The position numbers were made by a program, and so were the translations under genes. A model generated the notes under the pieces. It was not told where the DNA came from, searched no databases, and was given only the letters and a program-made list of their open reading frames with translations. From NCBI RefSeq assembly GCF_041514305.1, contig NZ_JBGMWH010000007.1:62001-126000 (forward strand): a stretch of 64,000 nucleotides of DNA, read 5' to 3'. Shown piece after piece: positions 49,313 through 58,170 of this stretch (within the stretch, counting starts at the first letter, position 1; every line of letters begins with the position of its first letter). The stretch is from Salinarimonas chemoclinalis. GTDB taxonomy: Bacteria; Pseudomonadota; Alphaproteobacteria; Rhizobiales; Beijerinckiaceae.

Positions 49313-50293
49313 ATGGCCGAGACCGCACGCACCGACGAGACGCCGCGCACCCACGGGCGCGGCCGCGTCTACGACTCGATCACCCAGACCATCGGCGACA
49401 CGCCGCTCGTGCGCCTCGCGCGGCTGCCGCAGGAGCGCGGCATCGAGGCGAACATCCTGCTCAAGCTGGAGTTCTTCAACCCGATCGCCTCGGTGAAGGA
49501 CCGCATCGGCGTCTCCATGATCGAGGATCTGGAGGCGCAGGGGCGCATCGCGCCCGGCGCCACGCTGATCGAGCCGACGTCCGGCAACACCGGCATCGCG
49601 CTCGCCTTCGTCGCCGCCGCGCGCGGCTACCGGCTGATCCTCGTCATGCCCGAGACGATGTCGCTCGAGCGGCGCAAGATGCTCGCCTTCCTCGGCGCCG
49701 AGCTCGAGCTCACGCCAGGGCCGCAGGGCATGAAGGGCGCCGTCGCCCGCGCCAGGGAGCTGGCCCAGGAGATCCCCGGCGCGGTGATCCCGCAGCAGTT
49801 CTCGAATCCGGCGAACCCCTACATCCACAGGGTGACGACGGCGGAGGAGATCTGGAACGACACGCACGGCGCGGTCGACGTGCTCGTCTCGGCGGTCGGC
49901 ACCGGCGGCTCGATCACCGGCGTCGGCAAGGTGCTCAAGGCGCGCAAGCCCGGCGTGCGGGTGATCGCGGTCGAGCCCGAGGACAGCCCGGTCCTCTCCG
50001 GCGGCCAGCCCGGCCCGCACAAGATCCAGGGCATCGGCGCGGGCTTCGTGCCGGACATCCTGGAGCGCGACCTCATCGACGAGGTCGTGACCGTGGGCAA
50101 CCAGACGGCCTTCGACACCTCCCGCGCGCTGGCGCGCGCCGACGGCATCCCCGGCGGCATCTCGACGGGCGCCAACGTCGCCGCCGCGCTGGAGATCGCC
50201 GCGCGCCCCGAGATGAAGGGCAAGACGATCGTCACCTTCGCCTGCTCCTTCGCCGAGCGCTACATCTCGAGCGCACTGTTCGAGGGGTTGTGA
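49313..50293 (+). CDS. cysK: Cysteine synthase (O-acetylserine sulfhydrylase)
   Basis: A 326-residue PLP enzyme that makes L-cysteine from O-acetylserine and sulfide. The PLP lysine lies in FNPIASVKDRIGVSM, the substrate loop is EPTSGNTGIALAFV, and the phosphate-binding GTGGSITGVG follows. IQGIGAGFVPDIL and GISTGANVAAA are CysK hallmarks. An extra 16-residue hydrophilic N-terminus precedes the catalytic core. GGAGG lies 8 bases before the ATG. It follows the Rrf2 regulator gene and ends in a strong hairpin. Confidence 0.95.
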   Translation: MAETARTDETPRTHGRGRVYDSITQTIGDTPLVRLARLPQERGIEANILLKLEFFNPIASVKDRIGVSMIEDLEAQGRIAPGATLIEPTSGNTGIALAFVAAARGYRLILVMPETMSLERRKMLAFLGAELELTPGPQGMKGAVARARELAQEIPGAVIPQQFSNPANPYIHRVTTAEEIWNDTHGAVDVLVSAVGTGGSITGVGKVLKARKPGVRVIAVEPEDSPVLSGGQPGPHKIQGIGAGFVPDILERDLIDEVVTVGNQTAFDTSRALARADGIPGGISTGANVAAALEIAARPEMKGKTIVTFACSFAERYISSALFEGL

Positions 50294-50319
50294 GGGCGAG
50301 CCGCGGGGTTTGGTATCGC

Positions 50320-50351
50320 AATCCGGGGTGACAGGATCGTCACCCCGGATT
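50320..50351 (+). terminator. Strong hairpin after cysK
   Basis: A perfect 13-base stem (AATCCGGGGTGAC / GTCACCCCGGATT) with the 6-base loop AGGATC lies 27 bases after the cysK stop. No T-run follows, but the stability and position between convergent genes fit a transcript-end hairpin working for cysK. Confidence 0.65.
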
Positions 50352-50474
50352 ACGCGACGAGTGGGGACGGGAGTTCACGGGTACTCCTGCTACGGCGCAT
50401 ACGTTCATTGCGTGGGCGCGACTTCTGCGAAAAGCCGAGGCTTGGGCGGCTTCCGACAACAGTCAGAACTTACC

Positions 50475-51236
50475 TCAAAGGTCCAGGCCTAGCTGTTTCG
50501 GCTCGTCCAAGCGGATGACACCGAGCAGTAACCATGTCTGCGGGCGCGTCTTCGTGTTGCCCATGGCAAACACGACCCCGCGACGGGGATATTCTTCGTT
50601 GTATACCTGATTAAGGTAGGTCAGTGCTTCCTGTTCACTGCGTTCCCTTCGAAATTTCCAGAATGTGGCGTTCGTCTCCCAATCCTCACACGTGCCGTGG
50701 TGAATGCCGTCGGCGTCGGAGTAGCGAAATCGGAACACGTACGGAATCGGTTCGAGCGCCGTGAGATCCTCACGTTCGAAGATATCTCCTTGGGCGATCG
50801 CCCGCTCGTATCCCTCTCGCTCGTTCGCGATTGCGTCGCGCGATTTTCTGCGATGATAGAAGCGCACATTCGTAGGGCGAATTAGCGCCAATGTCTCGCC
50901 CGCATTCGCCGCGAGTTTCCACGATGGGCGAACGAGGGGTTCGAGAAATGCGGCTCGTTCCTTGGAAGGAAGACGCCCCGAGACAAAGAGAGATTCGTGA
51001 GCGACACGACAGCTCTCAGGTCTTCGATCGTCTCGCGGGACCGAATACCGGAAATCTATCCAATCCCACCGGCTGAATTTCTCCTTCATACGGCGGAAGC
51101 GGATAGGGAACAGCCGCTTCCAATACCGGTCGACAGTGACGCCTGCACAGCAAACCGTTTCACCGTATCTGCGGCTGGGGTGCGGAATCGCTTTCACGAG
51201 CACGACCACTCGGCAAGGCATGAGCGTGACGGACAT
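50475..51236 (-). CDS. Conserved hypothetical protein paired with the DUF488 gene
   Basis: A 253-residue soluble protein. The N-terminal block VVVLVKAIPHPSRRYGETVC, then CAGVTVDRYWKRLFPIRFRR and FSRWDWIDFRYSVPRDDRRP, is characteristic of a widespread uncharacterised family that I recall next to DUF488 genes. ALIRPTNVRFYHRR and the late GVVFAMGNTKTRPQTWLLLG are further ordered segments. No enzyme motif is recognised. The start ATG at 51236 (or 51221, five codons on) lies inside the 3' end of the DUF488 gene, a 62-77 base overlap. Composition is clearly less GC-rich than cysK or polA on either side, suggesting acquisition as a two-gene unit. Confidence 0.7.
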   Translation of the reverse strand: MSVTLMPCRVVVLVKAIPHPSRRYGETVCCAGVTVDRYWKRLFPIRFRRMKEKFSRWDWIDFRYSVPRDDRRPESCRVAHESLFVSGRLPSKERAAFLEPLVRPSWKLAANAGETLALIRPTNVRFYHRRKSRDAIANEREGYERAIAQGDIFEREDLTALEPIPYVFRFRYSDADGIHHGTCEDWETNATFWKFRRERSEQEALTYLNQVYNEEYPRRGVVFAMGNTKTRPQTWLLLGVIRLDEPKQLGLDL

Positions 51237-51687
51237 AACGATTCGGCTCGTCTCCGAATAAGTCGAATGACGATATATTGCACGAACGCAACTCGTGAGC
51301 AATCATGGACCGATGACAATTCCTGGGGTCGCGTTCGAAGCAAAGAAGGCAAGTCGCTGTACAGCTTGCAAGCGACCTGAGAGCGCGCAAGCCCTCGATC
51401 GCTCCGGCTGTCCCCAGGTGTGCCCGGTAGATCGATTCGAATTCGCACATCCTGCCGGACCTCGCAGCCTCACGCCCCGGTTTGGGATCGCCCAGCTCGG
51501 GAAAGTGCCTGTAGGCGATGCCCCTCTCGGCCAATGCGATGCACAGCTTGTTCTTCGAAAACCCCTTCTTTCTGGATACGGGCACGGCTCGGACATCGGC
51601 GACGGTTTCGATGCCGACAATGATCAGCGTTTCAATGAACCGATCGATGTCGGTCCCTTCATAGCCGATCGTGAACAGAGTATGCAT
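51160..51687 (-). CDS. DUF488-family protein
   Basis: A 175-residue DUF488 protein of unknown function. The family start TLFTIGYEGTDIDRFIETL is followed by VADVRAVPVSRKKGFSKNKL, YRHFPELGDPK and the conserved cysteine-bearing LLCFERDPRNCHRSMIA. The ATG at 51687 has GGAGG six bases upstream. The C-terminal 25 residues (PNRYVRHAHALPSGRARESD) are read in another frame over the start of the next gene, so they may be a neutral extension. It is transcribed with the downstream partner gene from a promoter close to the polA 3' end. Confidence 0.82.
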   Translation of the reverse strand: MHTLFTIGYEGTDIDRFIETLIIVGIETVADVRAVPVSRKKGFSKNKLCIALAERGIAYRHFPELGDPKPGREAARSGRMCEFESIYRAHLGTAGAIEGLRALRSLASCTATCLLCFERDPRNCHRSMIAHELRSCNISSFDLFGDEPNRYVRHAHALPSGRARESDSAPQPQIR

Positions 51688-51763
51688 GCGGCCTCCGGGT
51701 CTCGACAATCCACTCGCGAGGTTTACAAGAGCCTTGCGTACTGGTCGACAGATTGAGCCTCCC

Positions 51764-54700
51764 TCAATGCGCCTCGTCCCAGTTCCCCGCCGCCCGCGCC
51801 TCGACCGCGAGCGGCACTTTCAGCGTCAGTGCGGGGTGGGGCGCGTCCTCCATGACCTTCGCCACCACCGGCAGCATGGCCTCGACCTCGTCCTCCGGCA
51901 CCTCGAAGACGAGCTCGTCGTGGACCTGGAGGAGCATGCGCGCGGAGAGCTTCGCCTCGACGAGGGCGTCCTCCATGCGAGTCATGGCGCGGCGGATGAT
52001 GTCGGCGGCCGAGCCCTGGATCGGCGCGTTGATCGCCTGGCGCTCGACGCCCGCGCGCTCCGCCGGGTTGCCGGCGCGGATCGCCGGGTAGTGGCAGACC
52101 CGCCCGAACAGGGTCGTGACATAGCCGTTCTCGCGGCAGAAGGCCTTTGTCTCGTCCATGTAGGCGCGGATACCGGGGAAGCGCTCGAAATAGCGCTTGA
52201 TGAAGGCCGCGGCGTCCCCCTGCGGGATGCCGAGCCGCGCCGCGAGCCCGAAGGCCGAGATGCCGTAGATGATGCCGAAGTTGATCGTCTTCGCCTGCCG
52301 GCGCAGGTCCGGCGTCATCTGGTCGAGCGGCACGCCGAACATCTCGGACGCGGTGGTCGCGTGAATGTCGACGCCCTCGGCGAAGGCCGCCTGCATCTGG
52401 GGGATGTCGGCGATGTGGGCGAGGAGCCGCAGCTCGATCTGCGAGTAGTCGGCGGAAACGATGCGGTATCCCGGCTCGGCGATGAAGGCCGTGCGGATCT
52501 TGCGGCCCGCCTCGGTGCGCACCGGGATGTTCTGGAGGTTCGGGTCCGACGACGACAGCCGGCCCGTCGTGGTGGCGGCGAGCGAGAAGCAGGTATGCAC
52601 CCGGCCGGCCTCGTCCATGTAGCCCGGCAGCGAATCCGAGTAGGTGGACTTGAGCTTCTGGACCTGCCGCCATTCCAGAATCTTAGCCGGCAACTCGTGC
52701 CCGGCCTCGGCGAGCTCCTCCAGCGCGGCGGCCGGGGTCGCCCATTGGCCGGACGGCGTCTTCTTGCCGCCGGGCAGCCCGAGCTTGCCGAACAGGATCT
52801 CGCCGATCTGCTTGGGGCTGCCCACGGAGAAGCGCTCGCCGGCGTCCTGCTGGATCTCCTCCTCCAGCCGGGCCATGGTCTGGGCGAAATCGGAAGATAG
52901 CCGGCTCAGTACCTGACGGTCGACCTTGATGCCGCGGCCTTCCATGCGCGCGAGCACCGCGGGCAGTGGGCGCTCCAGCGTCTCGTAGACGGTGACCTTC
53001 CCCTCCGCGACGAGCCGCGGCTTCAGCACCCGCCACAGCCGCAGCGTCACGTCCGCGTCCTCCGCGGCGTAGGTCGTCGCCCGGTCGATCGGAACGCGGT
53101 CGAACGACACCTGCGCCTTGCCGGAGCCCGCGACCTCGGCATAGGCGATGCAGGTGTGGCCGAGATGGCGCTGGGCGAGGTCGTCCATGCCGTGGTTGTT
53201 GCGCCCGGCGTCGAGCACGTAGGACATCAGCATCGTGTCGTCGAAGGGCGCGACCGCGACGCCGTGGCGCTGCATCACCAGCCAGTCGTACTTCATGTTG
53301 TGCGCGACCTTGAGGACGCCGGGGTCCTCGAGCATCGGGCGCAGCAGCGCGAGCGCCTGCGCGACGGGGATCTGGTCGGGCAGGAGCCCGGTCCCGGAGA
53401 AGAGGTCGCTCTCCGGGTCGCGGTGCTGGAGCGGCACGTAGCAGGCCCGGCTCGGGCCGGTGGCGAGCGAGACGCCGACGAGATCCGCCTTGTGCGCCTC
53501 CAGCGCGGTGGTCTCCGTGTCGAAGGCGACGACGCCCGCCGCCGTCGCCTCCTCGACCCAGGCGCGCAGGCGGTCGAGCGTCGTCACGCGCTCGTAGCCG
53601 TCCCGGTCGACCTTCACGTCCGTCGCCTGCTTCAGGCGCAGCGCCACGACCCGCGCGGGCGTCGCGTCCTCGTCCGCGGGCTTCGCGGACGTCCCGGCGG
53701 CCTCGGCCCCGCCCGACACGTCCGAGCCGGCACCGTCGCCGGGCGCGACCCCTCCCGCACGGGCGAGCGCCGGGTCGGCCTCGACCTCGTTGAGGTCGAT
53801 CCCGTGGTCCGCCGCGACGCGCTTCGTCACGGTGGTGAACTCCATCGCCTTGAAGAAGGCGATCAGCCGGCGTGCGTCGAAGGCGCCGAGCCGCAGGTCG
53901 TCGACCGGCACCGGCATCGGCGCAGCGTCGTCGAGCAGGACGAGGCGCTTGGACAGCCGCGCCACGTCGGCGTTGGCGATCAGCGTCTCGCGGCGCTTGG
54001 GCTGCTTGATCTCGGAGGCGCGCGCGAGCAGCGTCTCGAGGTCGCCGTACTCGACGACGAGCTGCGCGGCGGTCTTCTGGCCGATGCCGGGGACGCCGGG
54101 CACGTTGTCGGAGGTGTCGCCCATCAGCGCGAGAACGTCGGCGATCCGCCCGGGCGGCACGCCCCAGCGCTCGGTCACCGCCGCCTCGTCGAGATCGCGC
54201 TCGGGCCGGTAGCCGGGCTTGCCCTTGATGCCGCTCTCGAAGTCGAAGAAGCGCACCCTCGGCCCGACGAGCTGCATCAGGTCCTTGTCGGCCGAGACGA
54301 TCAGCACGTCCGCCCCGCGCGCGGCGGCCTCCTTGGCGTAGGCGGCGATCAGGTCGTCGGCCTCGTAGCGCTCGAGCTCGATCGGCTCGAGCCCGAAGGC
54401 GCGCACCGCGTCGCGCATCAGCGGCATCTGCGCCTTGAGGTCCTCCGGCGCGTCCGGTCGGTGGCCCTTGTACTCGGGGTAGACCTCGCGGCGGAACGAG
54501 CCCTCCGACTTGTCGAGCACGATCGCGAGGTGCGTCGGCGTCATGCCGGCGGCGCCCTTCTCGAGGAACTGCAGGAGCTTGACGCAGAACATGCGCAGCG
54601 CCCCCGTCGGCAGGCCGTCCGAGCGATAGTTGTAGCGCGCGTCCTGGTTCATCGACTGGAAGAAGGCGCGGAACACGAAGGACGAGCCGTCGACCAGGAT

Positions 54701-54769
54701 CAGCGTGTCGCCGGCGCCGAGCGGGGCCGATGCGTCCTGGCCGGTCTGAGGGGTCGCTGTGGCGGTCAT
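51764..54769 (-). CDS. polA: DNA polymerase I
   Basis: A 1001-residue family A polymerase with all three activities. The N-terminal 5' nuclease domain has ILVDGSSFVFRAFF, VSADKDLMQLV and GDTSDNVPGVPGIGQKTAAQ. The DEDD proofreading exonuclease is intact (FDTETT near 413, HNMKYDWLVM, YAAEDADVTLRLW). The polymerase domain shows SADYSQIELRLLAH (motif A, about 771), RRQAKTINFGIIYGIS (O-helix) and QVHDELVFEV (motif C). It fills gaps in repair and Okazaki-fragment processing. An acidic Ala/Gly linker (residues ~345-380) separates nuclease and exonuclease. Single gene, ATG at 54769. Confidence 0.97.
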   Translation of the reverse strand: MTATATPQTGQDASAPLGAGDTLILVDGSSFVFRAFFQSMNQDARYNYRSDGLPTGALRMFCVKLLQFLEKGAAGMTPTHLAIVLDKSEGSFRREVYPEYKGHRPDAPEDLKAQMPLMRDAVRAFGLEPIELERYEADDLIAAYAKEAAARGADVLIVSADKDLMQLVGPRVRFFDFESGIKGKPGYRPERDLDEAAVTERWGVPPGRIADVLALMGDTSDNVPGVPGIGQKTAAQLVVEYGDLETLLARASEIKQPKRRETLIANADVARLSKRLVLLDDAAPMPVPVDDLRLGAFDARRLIAFFKAMEFTTVTKRVAADHGIDLNEVEADPALARAGGVAPGDGAGSDVSGGAEAAGTSAKPADEDATPARVVALRLKQATDVKVDRDGYERVTTLDRLRAWVEEATAAGVVAFDTETTALEAHKADLVGVSLATGPSRACYVPLQHRDPESDLFSGTGLLPDQIPVAQALALLRPMLEDPGVLKVAHNMKYDWLVMQRHGVAVAPFDDTMLMSYVLDAGRNNHGMDDLAQRHLGHTCIAYAEVAGSGKAQVSFDRVPIDRATTYAAEDADVTLRLWRVLKPRLVAEGKVTVYETLERPLPAVLARMEGRGIKVDRQVLSRLSSDFAQTMARLEEEIQQDAGERFSVGSPKQIGEILFGKLGLPGGKKTPSGQWATPAAALEELAEAGHELPAKILEWRQVQKLKSTYSDSLPGYMDEAGRVHTCFSLAATTTGRLSSSDPNLQNIPVRTEAGRKIRTAFIAEPGYRIVSADYSQIELRLLAHIADIPQMQAAFAEGVDIHATTASEMFGVPLDQMTPDLRRQAKTINFGIIYGISAFGLAARLGIPQGDAAAFIKRYFERFPGIRAYMDETKAFCRENGYVTTLFGRVCHYPAIRAGNPAERAGVERQAINAPIQGSAADIIRRAMTRMEDALVEAKLSARMLLQVHDELVFEVPEDEVEAMLPVVAKVMEDAPHPALTLKVPLAVEARAAGNWDEAH

Positions 54770-54808
54770 GGCGGAGCTCCGTGCGGTCTGCGGCGCGCAC
54801 CCTAGAGC

Positions 54809-54841
54809 ATCTTCCGAGCCGATGCGATCGTCTCGGAAGAT
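54809..54841. repeat. Inverted repeat upstream of polA, resembling a dispersed intergenic palindrome
   Basis: ATCTTCCGAG (54809-54818) and CTCGGAAGAT (54832-54841) form a perfect 10-base stem with a 13-base loop, preceded by CTAGAGC. Palindromes that begin with a TAGAGCAT-like word are common intergenic repeats in Hyphomicrobiales (from memory). It lies in the polA leader and could be a repeat copy or a structured leader. Confidence 0.5.
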
Positions 54842-54992
54842 CGCGTCGCTCCGGGTCGGCGCAGGATCTCCGCCTCCCGGGCGTTCCCGGTGTTGCACCG
54901 CCGTTTCCGTCGTCGCGCGCCCGATGCGTAGTCCTCCCGATCCTGAAAGAAACCGATAATAGTAATATTGGCGAAACTTCCCGGAGACGCCG

Positions 54993-55970
54993 ATGTGGCT
55001 GCCACCCTTGAACAGCCTGCGCAGCTTCGAAGCGGCCGCGCGCGTCGGCAGCTTCACCCGCGCCGCGGAGGAGCTGCGCGTCACGCAGGCGGCGGTGAGC
55101 CAGCAGGTGCGCGCGCTCGAGGACCATCTCGGCTACAAGGTGTTCGAGCGCGGCCTGCGCACGGTGGTGCTCACGCCGCGCGGCGCGGCGCTGGCGACCG
55201 CCATCCGCCGGGGCTTCGGCGAGATCGCCGCGACGCTCGCCGCCGCGGAGCGCACGCCCGCCGCGGACCTGCGCCTGACCACGACGGGGGCCATCGCGGC
55301 GGAGATCCTGCTGCCGCGCCTCGATCTCCTGCGGATCGCGCCGGCGCGGCTCGTCGTCGACGGCACCGACCTCGTGCGCGACCTCGACACCGGCGCCCAC
55401 GACGCGGCGCTGCGCTTCGGCCGCGGCGACTACCGTCGCCTCGAGGTGGTGGAGCTCGCCCGCAGCTTCTACCTGCCGGTGGCGAGCCCCGCCTACGTCG
55501 TCGCGATGGGCATGCCCGCGAAGGGGCCGGACCCGCTCGCGGGGCTCGCCGGGCACAGCCTCGTCGACAGCGGCGCCGCCGGCGACGGCTGCCACCCGAG
55601 CTGGGACGACGTCGCGGGCGCGGACGTCGTGCGTCGCGCCCGCGAGCGGCTGCAGCTCGGGCAGCAGCATCTCGCGCTGCGGGCCGTCCTGAACGGACGC
55701 GGCATCGGCCTCATCGAGCGCAGCCTCGCCGCCCTGCACCTGGCCGAGGGACGGCTCGTGGCGCTCCCCCACGAGCCGATCCCGGGGACGCACGGCTACC
55801 ACCTCGTGACGCGCACGACGGACGCGAAGGACGAGCGCCTCGCGGCGCTCCTCGTCTGGCTCGAGGGCACCTTCGCGCCGCCCCCGGGCGCGGCGCCTCA
55901 GGCCGCCGCCGGGCGGGCCAGGGCCGGGGTCCAGGCGGGCGCCGAGACCGCCGCGTCCGGGAAGGCGTAG
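54993..55970 (+). CDS. LysR-family regulator, GcvA-like
   Basis: A 325-residue LysR-type regulator. The HTH is LNSLRSFEAAARVGSFTRAA, then EELRVTQAAVSQQVRALEDH, and VFERGLRTVVLTPRGAAL. The effector domain (residues ~95-300) carries HDAALRFGRGDYRRLEVVEL and AVLNGRGIGLIERSLAALHL, the pattern of GcvA-like proteins. It has an extra Ala/Gly-rich C-terminus. Its 3' end overlaps the convergent ornithine-cyclodeaminase-family gene by 73 bases. It probably regulates the neighbouring OCD/desaturase genes or the locus at 57-60 kb (inference). Confidence 0.9.
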   Translation: MWLPPLNSLRSFEAAARVGSFTRAAEELRVTQAAVSQQVRALEDHLGYKVFERGLRTVVLTPRGAALATAIRRGFGEIAATLAAAERTPAADLRLTTTGAIAAEILLPRLDLLRIAPARLVVDGTDLVRDLDTGAHDAALRFGRGDYRRLEVVELARSFYLPVASPAYVVAMGMPAKGPDPLAGLAGHSLVDSGAAGDGCHPSWDDVAGADVVRRARERLQLGQQHLALRAVLNGRGIGLIERSLAALHLAEGRLVALPHEPIPGTHGYHLVTRTTDAKDERLAALLVWLEGTFAPPPGAAPQAAAGRARAGVQAGAETAASGKA

Positions 55971-56995
55971 GGATCCATCGGGTCGCAGCTGCCCGATTCG
56001 ATGACGAGCCGCTCGCCGATCGCGAGACGCGCGGCGTGCGCGGCCAGGATCTCGGTGACGACGTGGTCCTCCAGCGAGCAGCCGGTGGAGTCGAACACCG
56101 TGGTCGCCTCGCGCAGGGACGCGAAGGTCTCGGGCGCCTTCACCAGGCTGTGCAGCTCCGCGCCGATCTCGCCCGGGCGCACCTGCTGGCACTCGCCCTC
56201 CACCACCGCCTGCGCGGCGTAGTCCGGCGTGATGTACGCGCGCTCCAGCAGGGCGCGCGGCAGCTCGAACTTGCCGGGGATGTCGGAGCCGACGGCGTTG
56301 ACGTGCAGGTGGCGCGCGAGCGGCCGATCGGAGAAGACCGGACCCTCACCCACGCCGACCGACGTGGCCGTCACCAGCACGTCCGCCGCCTCGAGCACGG
56401 CGTCGAGGGAGGAGGGGATCGCCCGCAGGCCCAGCCGCGCGACGCGGCGCGGGAAGTCGGCGAGGACGGCGGGATCGCGATCCGCGACGCGCACCTCCGC
56501 GAAGCGGTGGATCCGAGACAGCGCGTGCAGCTGCGTGACGGCCTGCGCCCCGGCGCCGACGATGCCGAGCGTGCGCGCCTGCGGATGGGCGAGGATCTCG
56601 GTCGCCACCGCGGAGGCGGCTCCGGTGCGCAGGGCCGTGGCGAAGCAGCCGTCGACGATGGCGAGGAGGTGACCGTCCACCACGTCGTAGAGGCTGTTCG
56701 TGGCGACGATCGTCGGCAGCCCCCGCCGGAAGGGATTCCCGGGGTGGTAGCCCACCACCTTCATGCAGACGTTCCGGTCGCGCCGGTAGCACGGCATGAA
56801 CTCGACGAGCCCCGGCTCCGGGGTGTCGTAGACGAAGCCGGTCCGCTTCTGGATCGCCACGGCGCCGTCCCCGAAGGTGCGGAAGGCCTCGCGCAGGCCG
56901 ACGATCGTCTCGTCCATGAGCGCGTCGAGGCCGACGGCCGAGACGATCGCGCCGATGTCGCGCTCGGTGAGGATGATGGTGGGTCGCTGGGACAT
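55898..56995 (-). CDS. Ornithine cyclodeaminase / mu-crystallin family protein
   Basis: A 365-residue NAD(P)-binding protein of the OCD/mu-crystallin family. Members include ornithine cyclodeaminase, alanine dehydrogenase, ketimine reductase and the SbnB-type amino-acid synthase, so the reaction cannot be assigned. CMKVVGYHPGNPFRRGLPTI is the substrate segment, with the expected Lys in MKVV. The Rossmann motif is LGIVGAGAQAVTQLHAL, followed by VFDSTGCSLEDHVV. A 25-residue Ala/Pro-rich tail overlaps the LysR gene on the other strand. It is 93 bases downstream of the desaturase gene on the same strand and may share its transcript. Confidence 0.85.
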   Translation of the reverse strand: MSQRPTIILTERDIGAIVSAVGLDALMDETIVGLREAFRTFGDGAVAIQKRTGFVYDTPEPGLVEFMPCYRRDRNVCMKVVGYHPGNPFRRGLPTIVATNSLYDVVDGHLLAIVDGCFATALRTGAASAVATEILAHPQARTLGIVGAGAQAVTQLHALSRIHRFAEVRVADRDPAVLADFPRRVARLGLRAIPSSLDAVLEAADVLVTATSVGVGEGPVFSDRPLARHLHVNAVGSDIPGKFELPRALLERAYITPDYAAQAVVEGECQQVRPGEIGAELHSLVKAPETFASLREATTVFDSTGCSLEDHVVTEILAAHAARLAIGERLVIESGSCDPMDPYAFPDAAVSAPAWTPALARPAAA

Positions 56996-57088
56996 GTCGG
57001 AGCCTTTCTGGTGGCGACGGCGCGCCCGTCTCGGTGCGCCCGTCGGGTTCGTGGAGGCGCAGGGCGGCGGGCGCCGCCCCGCGGCGGG

Positions 57089-58105
57089 TCAGCGCTGGTC
57101 GCCGGCGGCGATCGGGCGGATCTCGCCGCTCATCACCTTGCGGTAGAAGGACCAGTAGGACGGCTCGACGACCCGCATCTCGTCGCGGCGGCGCGCGTGC
57201 GCCTGCGCACAGCGGCCCATCGGGATGCCCGCCACCATGTGGTGGATCGTGTGGAGGTTGTTGCCGTTCGTGTACCAGCGGGCGAGCGCGCTCGCCTCGA
57301 TCGTGCGCGTGTTGCGCGCCGGATCCGGCTCGCCGTAGACGTCGAGCCCGAAATGCTCCGGCAGCTCGATGAGGTAGTGCGCCGGCTCGGCGACGAGGAC
57401 GAGCGGGACGAGCCAGGCGAGCACGAAGAACAGGTCGCCGGTGAGCACCGTGTAGGCGATCGCGACGGCGATCACGAGGCCGAACAGCCGGTACTCCGAG
57501 CGGATCTGCGCGGCGGTGCGCTCGTTGCGCACACCCTCGACGGGACGCCCGAGGCACGCGTCGACGATGCGGCCGGCGAGCGCCACGAAGCGGCCGGGCG
57601 AGAGCGCGGCGAGCGCGAGTTTCAGCGGGGAGTCGAGGCCGCGCTTGGGATAGTCGAAGAACTCCTCGTTCTCCGGGGTGCCGAGCCGGGCGTGGTGGCG
57701 CAGGTGCGAGTAGCGGTAGTGCGCGTAGGAGCTCAGCATCGGCAGCCCGCAGAGGATGCCGAGCGCGCGGCTGAGGCCCTGCGAGCGGAAGGCGTGGTTG
57801 TGCAGGAGCTCGTGCTGCAGCTCCGTGAAGTGGGCGTAGAACAGCCCCAGGACGAGCATCGCCCCGAGGACGGCCGGGACGCTCCAGGGCGCCGGGATCG
57901 CGTCGCGCAGCGCGATCACGCTCCCGGCGGCGACGATGACGCCGAGCGCGAAGCCGTAGACGAGCAGGAAGCGCGCGGGCGTGCGCTGGAGCGCGGCGAG
58001 GCGGGTCTCGCGGACGGCCTCGGCGGAGGCGGCCTGGGCCGGGACGGTCCGGGCGGAGGGCGCGGTCGCGGCGGTCGCGGCGACGAGAAGGTCGGTATCG
58101 GCCAT
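57089..58105 (-). CDS. Membrane fatty-acid-desaturase-family oxygenase (three His boxes)
   Basis: A 338-residue inner-membrane di-iron protein. The three histidine boxes are ELQHELLHNH (98-104), SHLRHHARLG (134-138) and NNLHTIHHM (285-289), with about four transmembrane helices between them (FLLVYGFALGVIVAAGSVIA, LFFVLAWLVPLVLVAEPAHY). The family includes desaturases and hydroxylases acting on lipids or on amino-acid derivatives; substrate unknown. It is followed by the OCD-family gene, so oxidation plus amine/imine chemistry on one substrate is possible (inference). Its promoter region is conspicuously AT-rich, with ACGTA repeats. Confidence 0.85.
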   Translation of the reverse strand: MADTDLLVAATAATAPSARTVPAQAASAEAVRETRLAALQRTPARFLLVYGFALGVIVAAGSVIALRDAIPAPWSVPAVLGAMLVLGLFYAHFTELQHELLHNHAFRSQGLSRALGILCGLPMLSSYAHYRYSHLRHHARLGTPENEEFFDYPKRGLDSPLKLALAALSPGRFVALAGRIVDACLGRPVEGVRNERTAAQIRSEYRLFGLVIAVAIAYTVLTGDLFFVLAWLVPLVLVAEPAHYLIELPEHFGLDVYGEPDPARNTRTIEASALARWYTNGNNLHTIHHMVAGIPMGRCAQAHARRRDEMRVVEPSYWSFYRKVMSGEIRPIAAGDQR

Positions 58106-58145
58106 GGTTCGGAGATCCTCGGCGGTGAGTGGGACCCCGCATCTC

Positions 58146-58170
58146 TCTACGTAGAATCACCTACGTAAAA
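58146..58170 (-). promoter_or_regulatory. Paired ACGTA repeats upstream of the desaturase gene
   Basis: TCTACGTAGAA (58146-58156) and CCTACGTAAAA (58160-58170) are imperfect direct repeats with a 14-base period; the first contains the perfect palindrome TCTACGTAGA. They lie 41-65 bases before the desaturase ATG in an AT-rich island (58140-58215) that is unusual for this genome, so operator or promoter function is likely. The regulator could be one of the LysR proteins nearby. Confidence 0.45.
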
